From positions 20,883,108 through 20,947,107 of the forward strand of contig OW203763.1 of assembly GCA_934045905.1 (NCBI GenBank): a DNA stretch of 64,000 nucleotides, written 5' to 3'. The notes under the pieces were generated by a model. That model did no database searches. It worked only from the letters and a program-made list of their open reading frames with translations, and had not been told where the DNA came from. Shown here piece after piece: positions 1-14,000 of the stretch. Source of the DNA: Leuctra nigra (lineage: Eukaryota; Arthropoda; Insecta; Plecoptera; Leuctridae). The translations under genes were made by a program, and so were the position numbers. Each line of letters begins with the position of its first letter. The first letter of the stretch is position 1.

Positions 1-262
1 CTGCGGCTCCCATTATTATCTAATTTATATACATTTTTGGGAAATTGGCTCCTTCATGAAAAAAGGTTTCCGACCCCTGAACTAGGATAATGGTGACGGG
101 TGAATGGCTATGATGATGATTGGGAGATGGGAAGGAGGTGGTTGTGGCCTGTTAGTACGGAACGTTCTCAGCATATATCTCTCGACTGAGGGAAACAACG
201 GAAAACCTAACCTAACTTAAGAACGACGGCATCATAAATTGAACCCAGGATCTCCGAAATGC
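1..262 (-). mobile_element. tRNA-derived SINE-like copy, cut by window start
   Basis: On the minus strand it shows a Pol III B-box-like gggttcaat (238-246). It then shows the family block ccctcagtcgagag, a ggcc-acaacc block, and a tail with a catcatcat run. The same blocks occur at 5925-6128, 45425-45660 and 57755-57872. Confidence 0.6.
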
Positions 263-3200
263 AGAATATTTTAAGATTGGTTATGGAAGGTATTTAGATC
301 TATTTATAAGTATTCTGAATTCCTCTGCTGTTTTATTTTGAGTACTGTTTTTGCAAATAACGTAATAGTGTCGTTGAACAATAGTGGACGATGTGTGTCG
401 TTAGAGATCCTCCATTATCTCAGGACAATAATGTTGAAATATAATATCATGCAGTAGCCTTGTGTTAGTTTATTGTTGTGGGATTCTTTCCTCCCAATTA
501 TTTTCTTACAAAATCCTAACAGTATGACAAAATGAAGAATGGTGACTATTTTTACTCTTATGAAAAATTATCTTATTATTTTCTTCACTATCCTGCCTGA
601 GACTCCTGTCTCACTGTAAGATGAATAGATTTATTTTTAATTGTTGCATTCTTTATCAATTGTGACTGGGAAAAGGTTTACGAGGGTAAGAAAAAATCGT
701 ACTATCCCAGCATGATTAATTTATTTTCAACAAAGATTCGCGAAGTCTTCTGTTGCCAGAGATCAAAGTCGGATCCTCGAAGAGTCCAGTGGTCTATGCA
801 CTGAGCCAACTGTCATGGCTATATTAATCATAATCTTGGATTTAGTGGGAGTTAGAGACGGAAAGTTCGAAGTCAGAAATATAACGAAAAGAAATAAGTG
901 TGCCCCAGGCCCGGAAGAGCAAACATAGCTTGCTTTTTAATATATAATTCAGAACATGCGTCTACACAGAGACGGACCGGGGAAGGAAGAAGGAGAGTTA
1001 TCAAACTTCTTTTTATCTATCTTCCTTACTTTCAGTGAATCCGCTAGCGCCGTAAAAACGCGGTGTCGCATTTATACATTCCTTCCAGAAACAACCTCCA
1101 TTTATCTGAGATCTTACCTGTAGTAATAATATATATTCAATGTAGAATTATAGTATTCAGTCTTGATAGATACATAATTAGTAAAATTCGTCATTCATAT
1201 TCCTGTTTCGTCATTATGGTATGGGGAATTTTTGAAGCAACCTATTACTATTTTTTGTATTAAATTTCTCGAGTCACTTTTTTCGCTCATCTTTTTTCCG
1301 CGAATGTCTAGTGACAATGAGATTGTCTTAAATTGATCTTAATGATCCTGTCGTTAGTAGGCATTTCAGCTGCCTCGCATTGCCCGCTAAGAAGCCACAC
1401 TCAATGCCTGACACATCTCTCGATGAGGCGCCTCAACAATTGGATCTTGAGCAATCAGCCTCACTCAGAACTCAGCCTTTCTGTCATATGCGAATACAAT
1501 ATTTCATCTGATATTATCCACATTGTGAAATACAAATAAAGCGAATACTAATTACAATTAACTAACGGTATCTAAAAATTAAATTTTGGCACTTACAAGG
1601 GGAGCATTTTTGTAAAATGGAGCACGTCCCTAAATAATGGACCATTTTTTTCGGTTTCCACTTAGTTAGAAGTTGTTTTTTTCTGCCCTGAGGTTGTCGC
1701 AATGCCGCATTTGCTTTGTGGAGGTACAGGTTTATAGAATGAATGAGATAGCTTGGGTGTTCAGATTTTTGTGCATCCTATACTACTCTAATAGTGTAGA
1801 CACGCAATGCTAAAACTACCCGCACGCCATCCTCTATAGGGCAAAGCTTTGCTCAATAATATCAAATATTGAACTTTGTGAAGTTAGTCTAGAATGCGTT
1901 CAGCCAAACCACCACCCATTAGGACGGTCTAGACTTACTAATAAACACTATTAGTTTGTTAAAGTAATTCATTAGAGAGGACGGTTATTGTCTTAAAGAG
2001 TCGTTTAAATAAATTAATCGAATTTATAAAAATGTTTTTAGGCACGCTATATAAGCCAATGTAGGGTTAGTTAGGTACAATTGAATTGTGAAAATTGAGA
2101 GGGGAAGCGAGCGTTTCAGTTGACGTATTTTAGATGTTTTTTTTGTACGTAACGTCTTTGTAACCCATGTGATTATGCCCGATGTGTATTTGCAGGGCTG
2201 TCATTCGTCACTCTATTGTCACTTGTTACCTTTTTCTATACCGTCACTTAAATCTACTAGTTAAAGTAATTAGTCACTTCGTCTCACCTCACTCTTTCGG
2301 TTATCTCATATTATTGTCACTTGATAAAAAAATCGTTTTTTTTTTCGTTTTCTGTACTATGCATAGTAGTTATTAACATTACCTACTTTGGAATATTCAT
2401 GTTTTTCATAACTTCCGTAAGCCTGTTTTCTCCTCTGAGGAATGCATCTCAAAATTGCAGAACTATCATTCCATATGAGTAGATACCTTTCTGTCATTGT
2501 TTGTCGCTTTATCACACTTTTGCCTTAATTTTAGCCACTTTAATCACTGTACATTTAAAGCCCATGGTCAGTGAAAGCCCTAAATTTGGAATATTTTCTA
2601 TTTGGTAATTGTTTTATATACCTACCTATATTGTGTGATGTGATCATAACAAATGCAGGGAAACTTTAGAATCGAGTTCATCAGAGGACTCCCAACTATT
2701 GAATAAAATATGCTGTCATTTCGAAAACAATGATTTGGCTTATGTAATCGAGTGTCACTGTAGCTTACGTTCTATTAATTATTTGAACAATTCACAAAAC
2801 CCATTCACCACAATAGCTACTCAGCTGCGACTGATATTTGCGTATTATGATGTCAAGCAGGCATCGCTCTGCCACACACACGTAATGCGATCTAATTATG
2901 GCAGCAAAAAATAGAAACCGCATACTGTCATTGCATTTGACTTCCTGCAATTATGTAGTGCTGCGTTTCAAATGAAGCTGACAAAATTGCAAAATCTTCC
3001 CCCAGAGAGCTTGCTCCTTAGTATGGATTTCCTTCCACTGGAATTCCTTTCTCACATCCAGGACCAGAAACTTTCGACTGAAGTTTATCGGAGCTCGGTT
3101 GCGCGTTTACAACTTACAGGGTTGAAAGAAAGTCTAATCAAAGTCAAATTGTAAATGTATATAATTGCTTTGTACTATTGCCCATTTCATAATAAAATGA

Positions 3201-5764
3201 AATTGAATTGAATATTCTAGTCCGGAAATGTATGTTTTTTCTGTGGATTTAAAACCAATTTATTACTTGACATACATTGTCTACCTTATAAATAGAATTG
3301 ATTTAATACGCAGTGTCACTGACATCTGCCTGCCTATCTTTGCGAGATTTTAAATTGGTTTTTGGTATCTTCCTGCGTCAGTGAGTAAACGTGTCTCCTC
3401 TGTTAACTGAAACTCCAAGATTATCTATCAAACTATGAACTTCCTTGACATAATCCACTGCAGATTGTACCACATTCATTACGAAAACGTCATTCTTTAA
3501 TTAAGTCAATCTTTAACTTTTCACTACGTCATCATTTGGATGACCCCTGTGGGCTGAATCCAACCTAGGTTACTGTTGAATAGATGGCTGTAGCTCTAGC
3601 TCAGTTTAATTGGTATTTCCTGCCTATACTGATGGTACATTATACATAGGCTTTATTATATGTTATTCTTCTTTCGCTCATCAGTCATCAGCTGGCATTG
3701 AAATGTGTGTTGGCAAAATGGCTTACTGTCATTTGATGGGTCCATTTAGGAATTTGGAATGATTGTGCTTTTGCTGGTCGTACGCTGCGAAGAATGTTGT
3801 ACAGCTGGGATGAGAAGTAGTTAAAGAGAGCTCAAAGTAAAATGTGTGATAATTACAGATGATTATACATGCGAAAAGTAGATGTAAGAATAATTAATTC
3901 CAATGTAATTCTACTTGGAGGCTTGAAGGAAAGATGCTTACATTCTTTGTAGCATGCTTTGTAGAGTACAACATTATGAAACCGAAGGTATTATTCATAT
4001 TACTCCTCACTGCATACAAAAACACGCTGAGTATAGCTCGTTGTTTTTGCCTGAGTCATATTTTGAACGGTTCTTGGAAATGCATGTACCGTCAACTGTG
4101 CGTGTGCCAGTTAGTTGCAATTGTACACGAGTGACACACTGATTGATCGTGCTGCAATGCAAGACTTGATGTCACCGTCTGGTATTACTACTCATGTTCA
4201 TATGAGGTGTTCGACACCAGTCATTTGACGGCATGGATTCCATTTTCAATACTGCACTGCGTCAGATATGTCTATTCAACCGTATGTTATCACAACCTGT
4301 TTCCACACAGAAAGTTTAACTTTTTTTTTAGTTTTTTTTCCTTTCTCCACAATTCGATGATTTTTGCCACTCTTTTACTGTGTTCATGTGATGTCACGAA
4401 AGTCTGTAGATGAGATAAATCCAATACTTTGTTATAAGTCTTTGAAAAGATAGCGCAAACTGGATTGGTAAAGACAGTACTTGTCGTTATTTTCCCTACT
4501 TGGTAAGTATGAGGAATGCTGATGACATGTTTCTTTCACCGATGATGTAAACTCTGTATTTCTCAACTTTTACAAAGTGTATTTTATAAAGCAAGAGATG
4601 CATTTGTTGAAAGTGGCGAGTTTTCCTTAGAAGTCTGGGAGGAGGAAAACTCTTCGACGGAAAATATGTCCACTCATTGTGTAGATTGAGAAGATTATTT
4701 CCCCGTGTCATCATGATTTTACACCTCACCTCTATGATATGCAAGTATTATTAAACTCCTCCATTTAATTCAAAAATTAAGCATTTGATTAGCTTTAAAG
4801 TAAGTATATATATATTTTTTTTTAAATATGTAATTAATATTAATTTAAATCAACAAAAAGTATTAAATGTTGATACGATATTTATGTTTTGTAACTCTTA
4901 CCTCCACTTTGGCTTCGGCATCACTGCTATTTTACTTACGTATTTAATTTAATCAAAATGTACAATACCTTATACATATATAGATTTATAATCTCGTTAT
5001 CAAACCGACATTGTGCCATTGTCAAAAGCTTCCAAAATTAATTAATGTAAATCTGATTTCTATCAATGATCAATTTATAACCAATTTATAAAATATTATC
5101 GACAACTTAAATAATTGATTTGAAGTAAACGCACCCACCCTAATGCAAACGCGAACCCTCTAATGGCAGAACCGTTCATCATTAAAAAGCATGCATATTA
5201 GATTCCTAAGAGGCTTCACCTTGTTCATTCTTCGGGAAACAATATCTTTTCCCCTAATACCTTCCTTCTTGATTGAAATCTGATACTTTCTTTTACGTAT
5301 CGACCAAAACAAACGACAGTACAAAGGAGCACTTTACTGGTCCATTCGCGGCTCTCTGGATAGGGGAGGATTCTAGTGGGGATTGGGAAATGGGTGATAC
5401 ATGAGGTGATAATAGAGTAGAAAGGACTTGTTAAGGGAAGCTGGATTGCGCGACGAAGATGTGGTAGAACGGGATCAATTCTCTCTCGGAATTGTTTTCA
5501 TCCAGTGGGTGGTAATCATGGAGCCATTAACTCTGCTCACGATTCAATCGAATTAAGATTTCGGTATAACGAAAACGGCGGGGCACGGTGGTAAAATGAC
5601 ACCATGAGGTAAATTGCTTGTGTGCGGCGTTTACTCTTTGATTGTCGGTTCTTTTCACGGAGCGCGCCTCCTTTCAAGTGTCACATGTCGGTTTCGTGTT
5701 ACAGTTTTTATTTGTTTGAGTGTTGATAGGCGAGGTTGATTTTGTGGAGAGGGGGTGAGGTAAG
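263..5764. other. No gene seen
   Basis: AT-rich DNA with only short open frames of no recognisable family. A retroposon-like tail (cataataaaatgaaattgaa) occurs near 3188. Nothing else is supported. Confidence 0.6.
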
Positions 5765-5862
5765 AAGGCGGATTTGCATGAGGTCATGGCTGCTGTGACT
5801 GAGGAAAACCACGGAGTATCTCAGTCATAGGACGGGAATTGAACCTGGTGACATGGCCACTG
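5765..5862 (-). mobile_element. SINE-like fragment
   Basis: The minus strand carries a B-box-like ccaggttcaattcccg and a following block with tgactgagatactccg and ttttcctcagtcacag. It resembles the other SINE-like copies, but is short and diverged. Confidence 0.4.
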
Positions 5863-5924
5863 ACAGTTTAATTCGAGTTTTTATTACACCATGTTTTGCA
5901 TATCATTTGCACAATAAGGAGCAA

Positions 5925-6128
5925 GTGAAGTCAGGCGTAAAGCTCTGGATTCCGGAAGCCCGGGTTCAATTCCCGCGGACTTCCTGACTGATGTTTTCTT
6001 GTCGTTTCCCTCAGTCGAGAGTTTACCGACTAATAAGCCTCCTTCTATCTTCCAACCATTCTTTCCTCATCATCATCATCTCACATTCATCTTCATAATC
6101 ATTATTCAGTCGCCATTAGACGAATAGA
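5925..6128 (+). mobile_element. tRNA-derived SINE-like copy
   Basis: Head: ctctggattccggaagcc, then a B box in gggttcaattcccgc. It continues with gtttccctcagtcgagag, and the tail has tcatcatcatcatctcac and cgccattagacgaatag. The head matches 45425-45660 and the middle matches the reverse of 1-262. Confidence 0.65.
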
Positions 6129-6989
6129 AAAAAAACTTCACATGGTTTCATAGTTTTGACTAAAGTGTATCCATTAAGAAGTGACGTAAATATCATCAAA
6201 GCCTCCACTTTAAAATCCATTTCACGTATAATTTCAAAATCAGATGTCTACCTCACCCCCTTGTGAACATTACACCGCTGTCAATGTCAGGGGGTGCGGA
6301 AAAGTAATTAAGCAAAGTGCAATTTCTATGTGTTAATTAGCTTATACATAGTTCTACATCCTTGATATCCAGTCAACATTAAGCTACTACGAGCCGGTTT
6401 ATACGGGGAATACATATTTAATTCATCGACTATAACCTCCACTCCGATTCTGGAATCATTCCGACTGAGCAATCGTTCCCAATCGTTAGCGAGGGAGTTT
6501 TTCAACGCAGTGATTTTATTTTCAATGGAGGGAAATAACAGTTCAGAGGAATGGTTTTGTTAAAATTTTAAATTTTTTCATACATTTCTCAAATGTCCTG
6601 ACGTACGATTAGGTCATGAAGGCCCGTTAAAGACACAATTGATGCTTTTTTAATTCGTCCAAGAAACTAATTAATTACTTTGTGCCTCAAATAATGCAAG
6701 CGAGTATTCGGTCATTTTAAGTTTGCAATATTTCGTTTAGTTCAAATTGTTTTAATAAGTTGGTAAATTATTATTTTTTAAGGTGGAGGTTATAGTTATA
6801 ACTTATTTGTTTAAACTTTAGGTAATTAAAATTCTTTGCAGTATTGTAATAGGTACTTACTATATTTTAAGAGATAATTCGTATCATTATTGTAAATCAA
6901 CAAATTGTCACATAAATACTCTAAACAGCTGCTTAATCTCCTCAACCTTTTGGGTGCTACACTGCCCGATATTTGTGTGTGGAAGTATG

Positions 6990-7160
6990 AGCTACGAGAA
7001 ATGATGATTTGAGGGTATTCAACTAACTGCCCTGTAATCAAGCGTACCTCATCAGTCATCATTTTACCGTCTATCGTCTTCGAACCGGGGTCTCCTGGAT
7101 TACAGTGGAGGGAATTACCGACCCAACCCACCCACCTATTCCAGCCGTGCGACATTAAAG
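6990..7160 (-). mobile_element. Possible SINE-like copy
   Basis: The minus strand reads ggaataggtgggtgggttgg, then ctgtaatccaggagacc and a B-box-like ccccggttcgaagacg. A 109-codon open frame on this strand (6826-7155) matches nothing and looks incidental. Confidence 0.4.
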
Positions 7161-9337
7161 AGTCTAGACTCGCTCTCTCACGCTACACGCTACACTCTCG
7201 TGAGCGCTGTGAGAATGGATGGGATTGCTGGCTTATTTCCAGAAAGCATATGATTTTAAAAGTGAAAATGTCAAAAGCCACGGGGACAAAACTGCCCTTC
7301 AACCCTCTTGCACAAATCACCTTTCCCTTTCAGAGTACAGATAGAACGTCAGTGTTTTTCAGTGTGGTGTTGAAAAATATTTACGAGCTTTACACTTGAG
7401 CCACTTGAACATACATGAGTTTACTCAGCTCATGCATCATTAAAATTTTGGAACATGACATATTTATGTGATAGGTGTTTAAACTGATTGATGTGATTAT
7501 TTGGTATAAAAGGCATGGGAATGTTCAAGAAATTCATAAAATACCATTAATTTAATCAATCAGCCAGTCTTATTGATTGATTAATGGCCTACTCTGATAT
7601 CTATAGCAAATAGTTTACATTTAAAACTGGAATACTCTAAATACTAAATTCGTGGGCTTACTGCAAAAAGTCACTAACTCACAGTTGTTATCGAGATAAT
7701 TGAGACTTGAGATATTACTTGTACTCAGCACCTCGTAACTAACATTTTTATCTTCTCAATATTGTCTCTTAATTTATTTTAATGATCACATAGAAGGCAG
7801 TGAAAATCACTAAAATGTACATAGTTAGTTTTCGCTGACGACAATTAATTTTGTTTTTGTGGAGTTAGTGAAACTTCAAATTGACTTTCCTTATAATTGT
7901 TTGGAGTTCGTGCTTTTGCCAGACACTTTGCCTCGATTGTCACAAACTGTCAGTAACTATTGCGAACAGATTGTAGCAGATTCTTCAGTCTGAACAGCTC
8001 GATGTTTCCAGACGTCTAAATCTGGCATGTTCTCACGCAACGTGCAAAAACACCTATCATTATTGATTTTATACGATACTAGAGGAAGGTATATATTTGC
8101 CATGTATAGCGCCACGGAAATTCACTCGTAAAGAGACTCTTTATTTTTTTGTTCCATTGTCAAACGACCCGGGGATTTATTCAAAGCTGGTAGAAAATGA
8201 GATGTTGACATCTTCGCAAAGCAGTGCCATATTTGTTCAATAGTGTTGAGCTCAGTGCTGTAGGACCTCCTGGCGATTTGTGATATGCTTTTTTATAGAA
8301 GAGGAAGTATATTGAAATGTTTTTTTTTCTATTTCTATTCGCAACCGAGGAATCACTTGACAGATACACTCGATACTTTATTACGTAACTTGCGATTCCG
8401 ATTCCTATATTGAGATTTCAAAAAAGGGCAGTGATTTTGTTTGACTGTCAAAATTATAATGTAAATTAAAATACAGGCAGTCTGGAGCGATGACATTTCA
8501 CTCAATTTCTTTTATAAATGATGTAAATAAATAATCCAGATACCACCACTTCGTTGATGCAAGAATAAAAAGATTCAAAAGATTATTCTGATACCTAAAA
8601 TAGACATTTCTCTTTGAGATCGTGATTTTAATTCTGGACAGTCGAGTTTTTGACAGAAACTCATCGTGTTCGTTGGGGGGGGGGGGGGGGGGGGGGGGTC
8701 ACGAAACGCATTATTCGGACAACCGATTGACAAATGTACCGTAACTTGATTGACTGTTCGACACAGAATCTGTTTACAAGTCATTTTCTGATCGTCGAAA
8801 CGTAGCAATTCTATCAACAATTTCAGATTTTGTCGACTTGTACCTTTTATTTGCGGAAACGCTATTTTTTATGGAAACATTTGCTCGCAACTCAATATTT
8901 GTTTTTTTAATATCAAATGGATAATTACGGTTTTGATTCATGTTACATAAATCTTATTTACAATATTTTTTCATCAAAACGTAGCGATTCCTTTGCGTGG
9001 TTTTGAATTAGGATGTGTTTGAAGATGGCACAAGATTAACGAACAGTCGTGATGTTCAAAGGAAAATTAATCAGAATCCAGGTTGGATATTTTTCTCATT
9101 TAGTCTCTTGTGATTTCAGTTTTCCGTGTACTCTGATCCATGACTAGCTTCGACTTTTTAGGTAGATTTTAAACTTTCTTTGTCCCCTATCAAAGGCAAG
9201 GTGACTGCTAATTCGTTAAAATTAAATTCCTAATTGGCTTTATTTAACAATTACGTTCTTCAAATGTTCTAATAAATAATCTAAAGATTTGCTTTGTGAA
9301 TTACCTATCAGATTCAAGTGAGGAGATAGTAATTATC
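7161..9337. other. No gene seen
   Basis: AT-rich, with no supported features except the poly-G run at 8675. Confidence 0.6.
8675..8698 (+). repeat. Poly-G run, 24 bases
   Basis: An uninterrupted G homopolymer in AT-rich DNA. Its exact length may be uncertain in any assembly. Confidence 0.9.
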
Positions 9338-9876
9338 TTTAAGGTGATACTAGCGCTCGGCCGTTTTAGAAAATTGAGAGAGAAAAATTGTTTCATAAAT
9401 GATTGTAACTTTTACAGGATGTTCACATGATCAGTCTGATTGGATATTAGTAGCACTTTTTCATTTTTAATTATTGCATCGTTAATTAGGCGCCGGTTAT
9501 TCAACAAAACCGCTCAAAACTCAGAAATTTGCGATACGATTGAAGACCAAACCCGTTGACCAATTGATCTCAAATTTTAATCATGATTAGATGAAAGACA
9601 AACTTAGGGTTATCACTTGGCACATTTTTGAAATTTAATTTTATACGGCACCCAGGGAGACAAGAAAATTGCTAATTTTTCACCAAAAATCCACTAATTA
9701 TTACTAATTAACGAAACCAAAAATTAAAAATGTACCAAGGGATAACCCTAAGTTTGTCTTTTATCTAATCATGATTAAAATTTCAAATAATTTGGTCTAC
9801 CCATTTCGTCTCCAATCGTATCGCAAAAAGTGTCTACAAATAGCAGCAAAATCGCTCGCGCTTGCAGCACCTTAAG
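9338..9876. mobile_element. MITE-like inverted-repeat element, about 540 bp
   Basis: The left end (tttaaggtgatactagcgct) pairs imperfectly with the reverse complement of the right end (cgcttgcagcaccttaagg). Internally, a ~110-bp arm (9526-9640) matches the reverse complement of 9720-9832 very closely, including tttgcgatacgattg, ttttaatcatgattaga and aagacaaacttagggttat. There is no coding capacity. Structure suggests a non-autonomous DNA transposon or foldback. Target-site duplications are not certain. Confidence 0.7.
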
Positions 9877-10689
9877 GAGTCAACTGAGTGATGCTCTCTT
9901 CACTAGTAGTGTTGCTTGCTGTTAGGTTCGACAGAAATCTTTTATCAGGAAATTAAAAGTTATGATGTTTTTGATGAATGTATTTTTTTTGTTATAATTC
10001 TTGTAGCTAAAATCCCGAATAAGATGGAGAGACTGGGTAAGATCCCACGGGGAATTAAGTTGATTGTAATGCTCTCTTGTTCCTTCAATACTAAGTTTAT
10101 TGTCTCCATTTTCAGAGAGTGTTCAAGAAAATCGTCGTAAACACATAACTTTTTTTTACATATTATACTACTATTTTAATATTCGTCGTACTACTGCTCA
10201 ATTCTGCGAACAAAAAAGAAAATCGTCCCCCCTTTTCTTCTCAGCTTGTATAAATCCTCGTAAAAGTGGGAACGATGTCTTGTTTCCGTAATCCCAGTGC
10301 GCTCTATTGCTCCGTGTACGAGTATGTGGTTAAATGGTCGGAATTGCATCGAGTTCGAACGCCCACCAACTAACTCGGGCCAGACGTCAAATTGTCACGC
10401 GCCAAAATTTCATACCCACGTACGAAAGTTGAATGTAAAATATTAGAACAGATGCTGTGGTCTAATAGTTCTGCCGCTACACTTCCATTGAAAATATTTG
10501 ATCATCTGAGCCGTAGTAAAAGATTTCAGTGTCATGTAATGCATTTAAATATATTCGCTAAGTAATTTTATTATGACTATGCACGAAAATTTAATCTTTC
10601 CTCCGTCATGCATATATCAAGGCAAATTACTATGCATTACTTCAGAGGTTAAAGTGCAAGATTAACAATGTCACGATGCACTGTCAAAG

Positions 10690-11010
10690 GGGCATGGGGT
10701 CATCATAAGATAGACCATCCTAGAGTTTGGTAGGGGTTTTGCGGCGTCGGAGGGCGGGTGGCGCCGAGGGGGTTAGTGGGTGGAAGGGGGGGGGGGGGGT
10801 ATGTTTGAGTAGGGCGTCGCGAGTTGGCGCCATACTGACTGCTATTGATTATCCCTCCCCCTCATCCCTCCCCGAAATCCTGTTTCATTCCAAACGAGCC
10901 CTTCTTCACTCGAAAAAGGGCCGTTCGCATGAAGAGTGGCGCCGAGACGGAACCCTTCCGTGGGGCAAAACAAAGGGCCCTTTGCCCCCCCCCCCCCCTC
11001 CCTCACCGCA
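10690..11010. other. GC-rich island with G and C homopolymers
   Basis: Much richer in GC than its surroundings. It includes three ggcgcc sites, a 14-G run (10786-10799) and a 14-C run (10985-10998). Open frames here (up to 120 codons) have no family resemblance. It could be a promoter or an old insertion; undecided. Confidence 0.4.
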
Positions 11011-14000
11011 ATCTTCGTCAAAACTGAGACGGAGATTTACTTCGTTCGAAATTGAAACGAAGCAGCTTTCAGATTATTTCGAACCGTGACAAAAAAGCTG
11101 AGTACTGAGAAAGGTATTTCGACAAAATTCGTTTTAGGAGATTTCATTAATGATAATGCTTTGGAAAAATTTGTAATAAACATCTTCCACAAAATAAAAT
11201 CATTTGTCGTCCTTTCTCTAGTACAAAACACGAATATTCACTGATCCCATTCAAGGACACACCGTCTGCAATCTGCCATCATTTCAACAGCCTCCTGATC
11301 TCTTTATGGACCCATTGCATCATAACTCCGGCGAGACACTCGATTGGAAATCACTTTTCCCGATTAATTTCTGTTCGACCTCCCGAACCTCGCTCTGGAA
11401 CTCCGAAAGCCAATTCTCTCTCGCAGGTCGCTTCGATACCACATTATCGGTTATCGAACGCGGGACAATCGTTCGATTATAGACAATCACTTGTATGTCC
11501 CCGCTGCCGCATTATTTGTCTAGAACGTCTCAAAATGTTTGTGCTGGAGAAAATCACAAACGAAACGCGCGGATAAATTTCAAAATGCGTCTACCATTGT
11601 GAAATAAACGCAGAGTAGAAATTCAAAATAACGTCATGGATATTTATTTGTGTGTGGTATGAAACTAATATAAATTAAAATTATTTTAAAAACAATCATG
11701 GAGTATATTTTTGTATCGATGAATTAATCCATATTTAAAATTTTTAATATAAAAATATTTAATATATTTTTAATTTTTTTTTTTCTAATGAACTTTCAAT
11801 TTACGTCAAGAATTTTAGTGAAACTAAACGAATCATTTTAATTTATTGGTAAAGTTGAAAAGAATGCATGGCTTAAAAAAGTCCGAAAGTATTTATAAAA
11901 GCTCACACGGGGTGCTTTTTTCAGTGTGAGACAAAAATTCGGTGTGCTTTCTGCGAGTTCGCTTTATGATATGATATCGTAATTAATTCTCTAAGTACTC
12001 GGTGTTCATAAGCAACAGATATGTACCACGTACTGTCATAATGGTAATGTGCATTATTTATAATTAAACCATATTAAACCATATTGCCGCTTGGAGACAC
12101 ACGTGGGCCTGTTCAGAGCACAATATTCCATCGCTGAGGTTTAAAGGGCGAGGGGGTGGGGGCAAACTTCGAGACTGCCATGCACAAGCTGTTGTGACGT
12201 TTCAACAACTGAAGACGCTCGGATACTGGATAGTGAGATTCACTTCTTCTGACGTCACATTTCATGTTGATGCATGTGAGAAGTCAGGACGGGACGACAC
12301 TAGAGGGACTTTGATAGAATGTAGAATTTGCCACGTCTTTTTGGTTCTTTCGTCAGTGATAGTGAGTTTTATTACGTTTCATCGACATGAAATGCTTCCA
12401 CCTTTAAGTCTTTGTGAAAAAGAGTACCTAGTGAAGTTCTCTCTAAATTTAATTCCTGTCACTCAAATCAAGTTTATAATTTAGCACACTTTTGATTTTG
12501 AATATGAAGCTTGGACTCCATCAGTGTCAGTACAAAAGCTATCTTCTCGAGTGTTTGAATTAATATAATTTGTCTAGTTTTGAAATTAAATAAAGACCAT
12601 ATACATATTTTAAATCGTATTAGAGACTAGAGATTAAATTCACAAAATTAAGTTTTTATACTGACTGACATGATTCGGTACCAACTTGTATACACTTGTA
12701 CACTTGTATACAATATAAGTATACACAACCTATATTCTTAGTAACCTTGAATTAATATGAAATGCTATAATAAATTCTCTGAAATTATGAATCAGTTATT
12801 AAATTCAATATTTTAAAGCGTATTAGAGATATTTTATGGCCATTTAAAATTCTTATTTAAAAGTGCTAACATTTAAAGCTCGACATGAACGTCAGTCAGT
12901 GCTCTAAGTTTTGAATTGATCTTAGAGCGACAGAATTTTAGCAGGAGATTTGATCTCACATCCCACATTAATTCTAGGTTGACGCAGTAATAAGCTATTA
13001 CGAGTCAATATGATGACCTCCACAGCTTCCATTTCAAAATGTGTAATGTGTAACGTGTAATTGGTTTTGCAACAGAAGTTTTATGCACTTGGGCGTGATG
13101 CAGTTAATTATTTTAAAGTTGATTTGTACTGTTTAGATTGTAGGGGAAAGTGTGTTTATATTTTATCGGAAGATGTGTTTATATACGAGAGATTATTAAT
13201 TAATTTATTTGATTTGAAGCACACAGAAAGGTAAACATATCTTCTCTGGTGCGAAAGCAATTCGTGCCGTGTAAGTTGTAAACTTTATGGCTGTATATCC
13301 GACGTAGATTTAAAATAATTCCCAGTAGTCTTCACTTGCAGGTTCTCGTGATACTCGGTGGATGGTGGATGATAGCTGCTTTCTACACATAGCAGAACTT
13401 TATTCAAATCCTTACACAGAATATAAAGTGGAATATAATAGATTTTGTTTGAAGTATCAGGGAAATGGAGCGAAGTAGTTTATTTTCTACTTTTACGGTG
13501 GAAGTGGCTGAAAAGTCAAAGGGAAACGTAGCTAACATTTCTTAAGAGGGCTTGGTAGTGAGTTTGTACTTGACTTTTTCATCCTATTTTTATCAATATC
13601 TGTTACAAATGTAATTGTTCACGAATTTTTTTTTACGCCTGTTAGGTACTGTTAAATCTAAATAATACCACAAATTGGAACAGTTTATGGCAATTCGTTC
13701 GTCCTACAGATGTTTAGTGCCAAAAAATTAGTAAAAAATATGGCACTTAACAACAGCCTTATTTCATCAACAATAACATTTGTAGAAGATAAATGAATTA
13801 AGAATTCTAGACACTGTAGAATTCTTGGAACGCGCGTGCTGTTTTAAGAATGAAAGGGGTGTGAAAAAGGGGGGGGGGTCAGAGCGATGGGATAGTTTGT
13901 TTATGTTGTTCGCAGAGTTCTGAAGGATAACTCTGCAATATTTGGTTGGCATACATACAGACAGAAGTATATGAAGAACATAGCTAGACAGACATTCAAC

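Noticed and set aside
11381..11440. Possible Fas1 first coding exon ending LSQ before a GT near 11427
   Set aside because: The upstream codons do not form a signal peptide, and the donor gtcgct is poor.
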